Shown in pieces: positions 1 to 6,169 of a DNA stretch of 6,775 bases. The stretch comes from Ramlibacter sp. GTDB taxonomy: Bacteria > Pseudomonadota > Gammaproteobacteria > Burkholderiales > Burkholderiaceae_C. The stretch covers positions 1 through 6,775 of the forward strand of contig JAMPXR010000133.1 in the NCBI GenBank assembly GCA_023701085.1, written 5' to 3'. Every line of letters begins with the position of its first letter. Position 1 is the first letter of the stretch. The notes under the pieces are model-generated. The model had not been told where the DNA came from and did not search any database. It was given only the letters and a program-made list of their open reading frames with translations. The position numbers were made by a program, and so were the translations under genes.

Positions 1-829
1 CCTCCCCCACTTCGCCGTCAGACACCGGGTCGCCGGTGCCGGGCCGCACGATCTCGACGATGATTTCCTCGTCGAGCACCAGGCCTTCGCGCGAGCGCGT
101 TTCGTAGGCGATCAGGCCCACGTCCGCCGTCGCATAGCTCTGGTAGGCGGCGACCCCGCGGGCGGCGAACCAGTCGCGCAGGCTGGGCGGCAAGGCTTCG
201 CCGCCGGTCAGCGCCTTGCCCATGCTGGAGACGTCCGCCTGCGACTCGGCGGCCTTCTCGATCAGGATGCGCAGGAAGCTCGGCGTGCCCAGGTAGGCCG
301 TGGGCCGCAGTTCGGCGATCGCCTGCACCTGCTGCTCGGTCTGGCCCACCCCGGCCGGGAAAACGGTGCACCCCAGCGCATGGGCCCCCGACTCCATGAT
401 GAACGCGCCGGGCGTCATGTGGTAGCTGAACGCGTTGTGCACCAGGTCGCCGGCGCGGAACCCCGCGGCGTACATGGCGCGCGCGGCGCGCCAGTAGTTC
501 GGCGTGGCCGCGTCGGGTTCGTAGATCGGGCCCGGCGAGGCGAAGATGTGCGGCATCGCGGGTCCGCGCGCGAGCGCGGAAAAGCCGCCGAAGGGGTCGC
601 GCGGGCGCGCCGCCTTCTGGCGCTCCAGCAGTTCGGGCTTGCGCGTGACCGGCAGCCTGGCCAGGTCGGCGCGCGAGGTGATGGCGCGCGCGTCCACGCC
701 CTCGAGGATTTCGGCGAAGGCCCGCGCTTTCTCCTGCGCATGCGCCACCTGCCGCGGCAGTGCGGCCATCAGCTGGGTCTCGCGCTGCGCCGGCTCCCGC
801 GTCTCCAGCGTGTCGTAAAAGTCGCTCAT
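1..829 (-). CDS. Phenylacetate-CoA ligase family (PaaK-like) AMP-forming ligase, C-terminus cut by window edge
   Basis: Probably activates a carboxylic acid to its CoA thioester through an acyl-adenylate in the cytoplasm. The frame is open from the ATG at 829 to the left edge and gives 276 residues, beginning MSDFYDTLETREP. PaaK enzymes are about 430 residues, so the C-terminal lid domain is missing here. PaaK-type landmarks are the VFPAGVGQTEQQ stretch (156-167), TPSFLRILIEKA (182-193), GGEALPPSLRDWF (209-221) and the adenylate-binding YATADVGLIAYE (232-243), which corresponds to the usual YGTAD-G-AYE motif. The Ser/Thr/Gly-rich phosphate loop expected near residue 97 is instead FASPGPIYEP (96-105). 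The start is supported by AAGGGA five bases upstream and by the 37-bp gap after the LivF-type gene. The substrate is unknown. It could be aromatic, but the family alone does not prove phenylacetate. The family call is strong and the specificity call is weak. Confidence 0.88.
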   Translation of the reverse strand, partial: MSDFYDTLETREPAQRETQLMAALPRQVAHAQEKARAFAEILEGVDARAITSRADLARLPVTRKPELLERQKAARPRDPFGGFSALARGPAMPHIFASPGPIYEPDAATPNYWRAARAMYAAGFRAGDLVHNAFSYHMTPGAFIMESGAHALGCTVFPAGVGQTEQQVQAIAELRPTAYLGTPSFLRILIEKAAESQADVSSMGKALTGGEALPPSLRDWFAARGVAAYQSYATADVGLIAYETRSREGLVLDEEIIVEIVRPGTGDPVSDGEVGE

Positions 830-834
830 CGAAT

Positions 835-840
835 TCCCTT
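835..840 (-). promoter_or_regulatory. Ribosome binding site of the PaaK-like ligase gene
   Basis: On the minus strand this reads AAGGGA, followed by a five-base spacer and ATG. It lies in the 37-bp gap after the LivF-type gene, so the ligase is probably translated from the same transcript. It supports the start at 829. Confidence 0.6.
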
Positions 841-866
841 GGTTACGTGCACGGGCGTTTCCGGGG

Positions 867-1676
867 TCATGCCAGCCAGCGCTTGCGCCGCTTGTAGCTC
901 TTGACATCCCGGAAGCTCTTGCGCTCGCCGCCGCCCACGCCGAGGTAGAACTCCTTGACGTCTTCGTTCGTCGCCAGCTCGGCGGCCGGCCCGTCCATCA
1001 CGACCCGCCCGCTCTCCATGATGTAGCCGTAATCCGAGTACTTCAGCGCCATGTTGGTGTTCTGCTCGGCCAGCAGGAAGGTGACCTTTTCCTTGGCGTT
1101 CAGGTCGCGCACGATCTCGAACACCTCCTCGACGATCTGGGGCGCCAGGCCCATCGAGGGTTCGTCGAGCAGCACCATGCTCGGGTTGGCCATCAGCGCC
1201 CGGCCGATCGCGCACATCTGCTGCTCGCCGCCGGAGGTGTACGCCGCCTGGGCGTTGCGCCGCACCTTGATCCGCGGAAAGTAGGTGTAGACCTTCTCCA
1301 GGTTGGCCGCGATCTCGGACCTGTTCGTGCGCGTGTAGGCGCCGGTCAGCAGGTTTTCCTCGATGGTGAGGTGGGCGAAGCAGTGGCGCCCTTCCATCAC
1401 CTGCACGACGCCGCGCTGGACCAGGTCCGATGGTGAGAGGTCTTCGATGCGTTCGCCGCGCAGTTCGATCGATCCCTTGGTGACCTCGCCGCGCTCGCCC
1501 TTGAGCAGGTTGGACACCGCGCGCAGCGTCGTGGTCTTGCCCGCGCCGTTGCCGCCCAGGATGGCGACGATGCCGCCTTCCGGAATCTGCAGCGACACGC
1601 CCTTGAGCACGAGGATCACATGGTTGTAGATGACCTCGATGCCGTTGACGTTCAGAACGATGTTCTTGGAGTCCAT
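867..1676 (-). CDS. livF: LivF-type ATP-binding subunit of a HAAT ABC importer
   Basis: One of two cytoplasmic ATPases that power the importer encoded here. It has 269 residues. Walker A is GGNGAGKT (41-48), the Q-loop glutamine is Q92 in VVQVMEGRHCF, the signature is SGGEQQM (148-154), Walker B is MVLLDEP (167-173) and the D-loop is SMGLAP. The switch position is glutamine (LLAEQN, Q205), which is usual for LivF and separates it from LivG, which has histidine. LivF proteins are normally about 235-240 residues. This one adds a C-terminal tail of about 25 residues that ends very basic (YKRRKRWLA). The start has AAGGG six bases upstream. The gene lies after a 162-bp hairpin-rich spacer and before the PaaK-like ligase gene. 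The family assignment is secure, and the importer's substrate is not known. Confidence 0.95.
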   Translation of the reverse strand: MDSKNIVLNVNGIEVIYNHVILVLKGVSLQIPEGGIVAILGGNGAGKTTTLRAVSNLLKGERGEVTKGSIELRGERIEDLSPSDLVQRGVVQVMEGRHCFAHLTIEENLLTGAYTRTNRSEIAANLEKVYTYFPRIKVRRNAQAAYTSGGEQQMCAIGRALMANPSMVLLDEPSMGLAPQIVEEVFEIVRDLNAKEKVTFLLAEQNTNMALKYSDYGYIMESGRVVMDGPAAELATNEDVKEFYLGVGGGERKSFRDVKSYKRRKRWLA

Positions 1677-1682
1677 GTGTAG

Positions 1683-1687
1683 CCCTT
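1683..1687 (-). promoter_or_regulatory. Ribosome binding site of the livF-type gene
   Basis: On the minus strand this reads AAGGG, six bases before the ATG at 1676. It lies just downstream of the last hairpin (1700-1724), so that hairpin does not cover it. Confidence 0.5.
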
Positions 1688-1699
1688 GCCTTCGCCAAT

Positions 1700-1833
1700 C
1701 GAAAGAACTGGCACAGCTCTTTCGGCTGGCGGCTCTCGCGAGCCGCCGTTCCCAACCGCCGGCGTTCCCCCGGCGAAGCGGGTCCTCCTGGACCCGCTAC
1801 CCCTCCCGCTTGGCGGAAGGGGCCCGGGGAGGG
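1700..1833 (-). repeat. Cluster of five consecutive hairpins between binding-protein and livF genes
   Basis: Five inverted repeats fill almost the whole spacer. In transcript order they are: (a) CCCTCCC 1801-1807 with GGGAGGG 1827-1833, with a small internal CCGC/GCGG hairpin at 1806-1816 that is an alternative pairing; (b) a perfect 9-bp stem, AGCGGGTCC 1777-1785 with GGACCCGCT 1790-1798, loop of four; (c) CGCCGG 1757-1762 with CCGGCG 1770-1775, loop of seven; (d) a perfect 8-bp stem, GGCGGCTC 1728-1735 with GAGCCGCC 1740-1747, whose RNA loop is GCGA, a GNRA tetraloop; (e) CGAAAGA 1700-1706 with TCTTTCG 1718-1724. No T-run follows any stem on the transcribed strand, so intrinsic termination is unlikely. 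The position behind the binding-protein gene resembles REP-type stabilising or attenuating elements such as the one in malE-malF. It may also be a dispersed intergenic repeat. The inverted repeats are directly visible; their function is inference. Confidence 0.75.
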
Positions 1834-1838
1834 TGCCG

Positions 1839-3167
1839 TCAGGACTGGCAGTCCTGCGGCGTGCGGCGCGTGAGCTTCTTCTCCGACGCGTACTTGTCGG
1901 CCGCTTGCCTGATCATCGGCTTGAGCACCTGCTCGTCGGCCTGGTACCAGTCGGACGCGAACTCCCACTTGGAGCCGTCCCAGGTGTGGATGCGCGCCCA
2001 GCTCGGACCCATGTGGTCCTGGCACGAGGTGCTGAACGGGCGCATCACGCCGCCAAAGCCGAGCGCGTCCAGCTTCTTCTGGTCGAGGCTCAGGTTTTCC
2101 AGGCCCCATCGCACCTGCTCGGTGGTCATCACCTTGCCTTTGCCGAAGCGCTCCTGCGCGCGCCGCACGGCTTCCACGCCGAGCATCTGGATGATCAGGC
2201 CGCGCATGTACAACACCTGCCCGACTTCATCCTTGGGGCCGCTGCCCTGACCCTTGTCGTGCACGTGTTTGATGATGTCCTGCACGACCTTGGAGTTGCG
2301 CTCGGCGCCATGCTGCAGCGCCAGCGCGTTGTAGCCCTTGGCGCCGGCCCCGATGTCCCTGACGTCCGGCTCGGCACCCGACCACCAGACGCCGTACATC
2401 TTCTCGCGCGGGTAGCCGGTTGCCTGGGCTTCCTTCAGGGCCGTGGAGTTCATGACGCCCCAGCCCCACAGGAACACGTAGTCGGGCCGCGCCTGGCGGA
2501 TCTGCAGCCAGGTGGCTTTCTGCTCTACGCCGGCGCCCGGCACCGGCAACAGCTGCAGGTCGAAGCCGTGCATCCTCGCGCGCTCCTGGAACAGCGGGAT
2601 CGGCTCCTTGCCGAACGGGCTGTCGTGGTAGACGAGGGTGATCTTCTTGCCCTTGAGCTTGTCGAGCCCGCCCTCCTTCTTGCCCAGGTGCTGGATCAGG
2701 ATGTCCGCGCCGGTCCAGTAGCTGCCCAGGATCGGGAAGTTCCACTTGAACACGCCGCCGTCCTGCGACGCCGCCAGGCCGTAACCCACGGTCAGCATCG
2801 GCATCTTGTCGCCCGGTGCCTTGTCGGTCAGCGCGAACGTGATGCCGGTGGACTGCGGGTCGAACAGGGTGTTGGTCTTGCCCTTGAGCCGCTCATAGCA
2901 CTCGACGCCGCGGTCCGTGGCGTAGGCTGTTTCGCATTCTTCGTACGTGAGCTTCACGCCGTTGACGCCGCCGTCGCGCGCGTTGATCATTTTCAGGTAG
3001 TCCTGCTTGCCGTTGGCCCAGGGCGTTCCATTCGGCGCGAACGCGCCCGTGCGGTAGACCAGCAGCGGAAAGAACTGTTCCTTTGCCTGCGCATAGGCGG
3101 CGCTGGTCACTGCGCACGCGCTGGCCGCCAGCACGGCGGCGGCGATCGCGAATCGGGAAGGCTTCAT
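1839..3167 (-). CDS. Periplasmic type I substrate-binding protein of a HAAT ABC importer
   Basis: Captures the transported ligand in the periplasm and delivers it to the permease pair encoded just upstream. It has 442 residues. A Sec signal peptide spans residues 1-26: a basic start (MKPSR), an alanine-rich hydrophobic core and a cleavage site after AYA. No lipobox cysteine is positioned for lipidation. The mature part looks like a two-lobed type I binding protein (Peripla_BP_6-like), with an N-terminal lobe opening FFPLLVYRTGAFAPNGTPWANG (split here as residues 32-53), a KITLVYHDSPFGKEP segment (175-189) and PDYVFLWGWG (228-237). It is longer than the roughly 370 residues of classical LivJ/LivK. 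Four cysteines remain after cleavage (78, 90, 382, 440), enough for two disulfides. The start has AAGGAG five bases upstream. The many aromatic residues and the flanking CoA ligases argue for an organic-acid ligand, but this is inference. Confidence 0.93.
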   Translation of the reverse strand: MKPSRFAIAAAVLAASACAVTSAAYAQAKEQFFPLLVYRTGAFAPNGTPWANGKQDYLKMINARDGGVNGVKLTYEECETAYATDRGVECYERLKGKTNTLFDPQSTGITFALTDKAPGDKMPMLTVGYGLAASQDGGVFKWNFPILGSYWTGADILIQHLGKKEGGLDKLKGKKITLVYHDSPFGKEPIPLFQERARMHGFDLQLLPVPGAGVEQKATWLQIRQARPDYVFLWGWGVMNSTALKEAQATGYPREKMYGVWWSGAEPDVRDIGAGAKGYNALALQHGAERNSKVVQDIIKHVHDKGQGSGPKDEVGQVLYMRGLIIQMLGVEAVRRAQERFGKGKVMTTEQVRWGLENLSLDQKKLDALGFGGVMRPFSTSCQDHMGPSWARIHTWDGSKWEFASDWYQADEQVLKPMIRQAADKYASEKKLTRRTPQDCQS

Positions 3168-3172
3168 GGTGT

Positions 3173-3178
3173 CTCCTT
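3173..3178 (-). promoter_or_regulatory. Strong ribosome binding site of the binding-protein gene
   Basis: On the minus strand this reads AAGGAG, five bases before the ATG at 3167. It is among the best Shine-Dalgarno matches in the window, along with the livG-type site. That fits a need for more binding protein than membrane subunits. It lies in a 45-bp gap that contains no clear promoter. Confidence 0.65.
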
Positions 3179-3212
3179 GTGGTGAAAGTTAAAGCGCTCG
3201 GGGAAAAGTGAA

Positions 3213-4289
3213 TCAGTGCGGGAAGGGCCACAACCTCAGCTTCTGCTTGCCGGTGGACCAGAGCTTGGCCAGGCCGTGCGGCTCCACGATCAGGAACCAG
3301 ACGATGAGCGAGCCGAAGATCATGAGTTCCACGTGCGCGGCCGTAGCCGTCGAGATGTTCACGCCGCCGGCGTGGCCCAGCACCGGCAGGAACTGGTTGA
3401 GCGCGATGGGCAGCACCACGATGAAGGCGGCGCCGAAGAAGCTGCCCATGACGGAACCCAGGCCGCCGATGATGACCATGAACAGCAGCTTGAAGGACAG
3501 GTCCACCGAGAATGCGGCGGGCTCCCATGAGCCCAGGTAGATGAAGCCCCACAGCGCGCCCGCGACGCCGATGATGAACGAGCTCACGGCGAACGCGCTG
3601 AGCTTGGCGAACATGGGACGGATGCCGATCACGGCGGCGGCCACGTCCATGTCCCGGATGGCCATCCATTCGCGCCCGATCGCGCTGCGCACGAGGTTCT
3701 TGGTCAGCAGCGCGATCACCACCAGCAGCGAAAGGCAGAACAGGTACTTGGACACAGGGCTTTCGATCGGCCAGCCCAGCACCTGCAGCCCGGCCACCGA
3801 CACCGAGCCCGAAGACGAATCGTTGGTGAACCACTTGATCCGCAGGAACATCCAGTCGCTGAAGAACTGCGCGGCCAACGTGGCGACGGCGAGGTAAAGG
3901 CCCTTGACGCGAAGGCTGGGCAGCCCGAACAGGATGCCGAAAGCGGTGGCGCACAGCCCGCCGAGCACGATGGCCGCGAGCACCGGCATGCCGGGAATGC
4001 GCACGAAGAAGTTGTAGGCGGCGTAGGCCCCCACGGCCATGAACGCACCGGAGCCGAGCGAGATCTGGCCGCAATAACCCACCAGCACGTTTACGCCGAG
4101 CGCGGCGAGCGACATGATGAGGAACGGGATGAGGATGGCGCGGAAGAGGTATTCGTCCGCCAGCAGCGGGACGCCGGCGAACGCGAACACCACCATCAGC
4201 AGGATCAGGTAGCGGTCCTGCTTGATGCCGAAGATCTGCTGGTCCTGCCGGTAGGTCGTCTTGAACTGTCCGTTTTCGCGATAGAGCAT
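3213..4289 (-). CDS. livM: LivM-type permease subunit of a HAAT ABC importer
   Basis: Second inner-membrane subunit, pairing with the LivH-type protein to form the translocation path. It has 358 residues with several hydrophobic helices, beginning near residue 28 after a polar cytoplasmic N-terminus (MLYRENGQFKTTYRQ). LivM landmarks are GYCGQISLGSGAFMAVGAY (71-89), LPSLRVKGLYLAVATLA (123-139), the ATPase-contacting loop GREWMAIRDMDVAAAVIGI (205-223) and IIGGLGSVMGSFFGAAF (273-289). The C-terminal VEPHGLAKLW (335-344) matches the usual end of the family. The start has only a weak GGA about seven bases upstream, but an in-frame TGA five codons before the ATG rules out a longer product. The gap from the livH-type gene is 37 bp, which fits a shared transcript. 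Confidence 0.95.
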   Translation of the reverse strand: MLYRENGQFKTTYRQDQQIFGIKQDRYLILLMVVFAFAGVPLLADEYLFRAILIPFLIMSLAALGVNVLVGYCGQISLGSGAFMAVGAYAAYNFFVRIPGMPVLAAIVLGGLCATAFGILFGLPSLRVKGLYLAVATLAAQFFSDWMFLRIKWFTNDSSSGSVSVAGLQVLGWPIESPVSKYLFCLSLLVVIALLTKNLVRSAIGREWMAIRDMDVAAAVIGIRPMFAKLSAFAVSSFIIGVAGALWGFIYLGSWEPAAFSVDLSFKLLFMVIIGGLGSVMGSFFGAAFIVVLPIALNQFLPVLGHAGGVNISTATAAHVELMIFGSLIVWFLIVEPHGLAKLWSTGKQKLRLWPFPH

Positions 4290-4326
4290 GTCAGTATCCG
4301 ATCAACGATTCTTCTGCTCGCGTGTT

Positions 4327-5256
4327 TCAAACGCGATCAATGATCTTCTCGCCGAACAATCCTTGCGGGCGGACCAGCAGGAAGCCGAGCGCGAGCACGT
4401 AAGCGAACCAGATCTCGATGCCGCCGCCCACGAAGGGGCCGAGGTAGACCTCCGAAAGCTTTTCTCCCACACCGATGATCAGGCCACCCACGATGGCGCC
4501 GGGCACCGACGTCAGCCCGCCCAGGATCACCACCGGCAAGGCGCGCAGCGCCACCGTGGTGAGCGAGAACTGCACCCCCATCTTGCTGCCCCAGATCATC
4601 CCGGCGACCAGCGCCACGACGCCGGCAACGCACCAGACGATCACCCAGATGCGGTTCAGCGGGATGCCGATCGACTGCGCCGCCTGGTGGTCGTCGGCCA
4701 CCGCGCGAAGCGCGCGCCCGGTCGGGGTCTTCTGGAAGAACAGGGTGAGCCCGGCCACCAGCACGGCCGCGATCAGCGCTGCATAGAGGTCTTCCTTGTT
4801 GATCAGGATGCCGCCCTGGAAGATCGACTCGAAGGCCATGATCGGCTCCTTGGGCATGCCGATGTCGATCTTGTAGATGTCCGAGCCGAACATGCTTTGC
4901 CCGATGCCCTCGAGGAAGTAGGTGATCCCCAGCGTCGCCATCAGCAGGGTGGCCGCCTCCTGGTTGACCAAGTGCCGCAGCACCAGCCGCTCGATGATCC
5001 ACGCCGTGACGAACATCAGGACGCCGGCGGCAGCGAAGGCGGCGAGGTTCGCCACCAGGGCGTTGTCGATGCCGGTGTACGTCGGGAACCACTCGGCGAA
5101 ACGGGCCATCGCGAGCGCCGCGAACAGCACCATCGCGCCCTGCGCGAAATTGAACACGCCCGATGCCTTGAAGATCAGCACGAAGCCGAGGGCGACCAGC
5201 GAATACAGCATGCCGGCCATCAGGCCGCCCAGCACCGTTTCAAGAAAGAATCCCAT
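4327..5256 (-). CDS. livH: LivH-type permease subunit of a HAAT ABC importer
   Basis: Inner-membrane subunit that forms the channel with the LivM-type protein. Its 309 residues are close to the usual LivH length, and hydrophobic helices run throughout. Family landmarks are GVFNFAQGAMVLFAA (33-47), the ATPase-contacting loop GRALRAVADDHQAAQSIGI (180-198), ILGGLTSVPGAIVGGLIIG (244-262) and the terminal VRPQGLFGEKIIDRV (295-309). The start has AAGGGA eight bases upstream, and that site overlaps the stop codon of the livG-type gene. Ribosomes ending on the ATPase may therefore re-initiate here. No key segment appears missing or broken. Confidence 0.96.
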   Translation of the reverse strand: MGFFLETVLGGLMAGMLYSLVALGFVLIFKASGVFNFAQGAMVLFAALAMARFAEWFPTYTGIDNALVANLAAFAAAGVLMFVTAWIIERLVLRHLVNQEAATLLMATLGITYFLEGIGQSMFGSDIYKIDIGMPKEPIMAFESIFQGGILINKEDLYAALIAAVLVAGLTLFFQKTPTGRALRAVADDHQAAQSIGIPLNRIWVIVWCVAGVVALVAGMIWGSKMGVQFSLTTVALRALPVVILGGLTSVPGAIVGGLIIGVGEKLSEVYLGPFVGGGIEIWFAYVLALGFLLVRPQGLFGEKIIDRV

Positions 5257-5264
5257 GGTCGCTA

Positions 5265-5270
5265 TCCCTT
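5265..5270 (-). promoter_or_regulatory. Ribosome binding site of livH-type gene overlapping livG stop
   Basis: On the minus strand AAGGGA begins inside the TAA stop codon (5269-5271) of the upstream ATPase gene and sits eight bases before the livH ATG at 5256. The arrangement suggests translational coupling between an ATPase and a permease subunit of the same complex. Confidence 0.6.
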
Positions 5271-6150
5271 AATGCGAGGTGCCCAGGTAGGCCTTGATCA
5301 CGTCCGGATTGCTGCGGACTTCGTCCGGCGTGCCGTCGCCGATCTTCTTGCCGTAGTCCAGCACCACGACCCGGTCGCTGATGTCCATCACCACGCCCAT
5401 GTCGTGCTCGATCAGCACGACGGTGGTGCCGAATTCGTCGTTCACGTCCAGCACGAAGCGGCACATGTCCTGCTTCTCCTCGACGTTCATGCCGGCCATC
5501 GGCTCGTCCAGCAGCAGCACCTGCGGCTCCATCGCCAGTGCCCGGCCCAGGTCCACGCGCTTTTGCAGGCCGTAGGGCAACTGCCCGACCGGCGTCTTGC
5601 GGTGCGCCTGGATCTCCAGGAAGTCGATGATGTGCTCGACGAATTCGCGGTGCCGCGTCTCCTCGCGTTCGGCCGGGCCGATGCGCAGGGCTTGCAGCAG
5701 CAGGTTGCTCTTGATGCGCAGGTTGCGCCCGGTCATGATGTTGTCCAGCACGCTCATGCCCTTGAACAGCGCCAGGTTCTGGAAGGTGCGGGCCACGCCC
5801 ATCACCGCCACCTGGTGGCTGTTCATGTGCCTGAAGGTGCGGCCGCGGAAGGTGATCGAGCCCTGCTGCGGCTGGTACACCCCATTGATGCAGTTGAGCA
5901 TCGAACTCTTGCCGGCGCCGTTGGGGCCGATGATGGCGCGGATCTCGTGCTCCTTCACGTTGAAGGAGATGTTGCTGAGAGCCTTGACGCCGCCGAAGCT
6001 CAGGGAGATGTCCTGGATGTCCAGGATCACCTCGCCCGTCTCGTGCGCCGGCGCGATCGGCTGGTTGGCGCTGGTCTGTTCGACCAGGCGCGCGGCCGTT
6101 TCCGGATTCAGCGCTTCGACGGCTGCCGTGCGCAGGGTGATGGTGCTCAT
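5269..6150 (-). CDS. livG: LivG-type ATP-binding subunit of a HAAT ABC importer, with extended N-terminus
   Basis: Second cytoplasmic ATPase of the importer. It has 293 residues. The ABC domain begins near residue 41 (VILDIQDISLSFGGVKAL). Walker A is GPNGAGKS (75-82), the Q-loop is ARTFQN (Q124), the signature is the LivG form LPYGLQKRV (191-199), Walker B is VLLLDEP (211-217) and the H-switch is IEHD (H249). The C-terminus, with GKKIGDGTPDEV and VIKAYLG, is the usual branched-chain-transporter ATPase tail. LivG proteins are normally about 255 residues. The extra roughly 40 residues at the front are polar and alanine-rich. The ATG at 6150 has a clear GGAGGA six to seven bases upstream, so the extension is probably translated. 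The gene starts 19 bp after the upstream ligase gene and ends 12 bp before the livH-type gene. Confidence 0.95.
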   Translation of the reverse strand: MSTITLRTAAVEALNPETAARLVEQTSANQPIAPAHETGEVILDIQDISLSFGGVKALSNISFNVKEHEIRAIIGPNGAGKSSMLNCINGVYQPQQGSITFRGRTFRHMNSHQVAVMGVARTFQNLALFKGMSVLDNIMTGRNLRIKSNLLLQALRIGPAEREETRHREFVEHIIDFLEIQAHRKTPVGQLPYGLQKRVDLGRALAMEPQVLLLDEPMAGMNVEEKQDMCRFVLDVNDEFGTTVVLIEHDMGVVMDISDRVVVLDYGKKIGDGTPDEVRSNPDVIKAYLGTSH

Positions 6151-6156
6151 GGGATG

Positions 6157-6162
6157 TCCTCC
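6157..6162 (-). promoter_or_regulatory. Ribosome binding site of the livG-type gene, fixing its start
   Basis: On the minus strand this reads GGAGGA, six bases before the ATG at 6150, within the 19-bp gap after the ligase stop codon. It supports the upstream start and so the unusually long N-terminus of this ATPase. Confidence 0.65.
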
Positions 6163-6169
6163 GGACGGC

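Noticed and set aside
1..829. The PaaK-like gene as a pseudogene because of its altered phosphate loop
   Set aside because: The frame is unbroken for 276 codons, has a good ribosome site and keeps the other family motifs. The apparent truncation is only the window edge.
1784..1789. AGGAGG on the minus strand as a ribosome site for a small gene in the spacer
   Set aside because: It is buried in the 9-bp hairpin, and no ATG, GTG or TTG lies at a suitable distance downstream.
1801..1833. Intrinsic terminator after the binding-protein gene
   Set aside because: The stem is strong, but no T-run follows on the transcribed strand, and an importer subunit plus a ligase follow on the same strand.
1700..1833. 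CRISPR array or tandem repeat
   Set aside because: The five units differ in sequence and length and are inverted repeats. There are no identical repeats separated by spacers.
826..2109. A 427-residue minus-strand frame overlapping livF and the spacer
   Set aside because: It is out of frame with livF, crosses the non-coding hairpin region, and its product is Arg/Gly-rich without motifs.
1686..3185. A 499-residue open frame on the plus strand
   Set aside because: It is antisense to the binding-protein gene and the hairpin spacer. It shows low-complexity composition and no recognisable motifs, while the opposite strand encodes a clear secreted binding protein.
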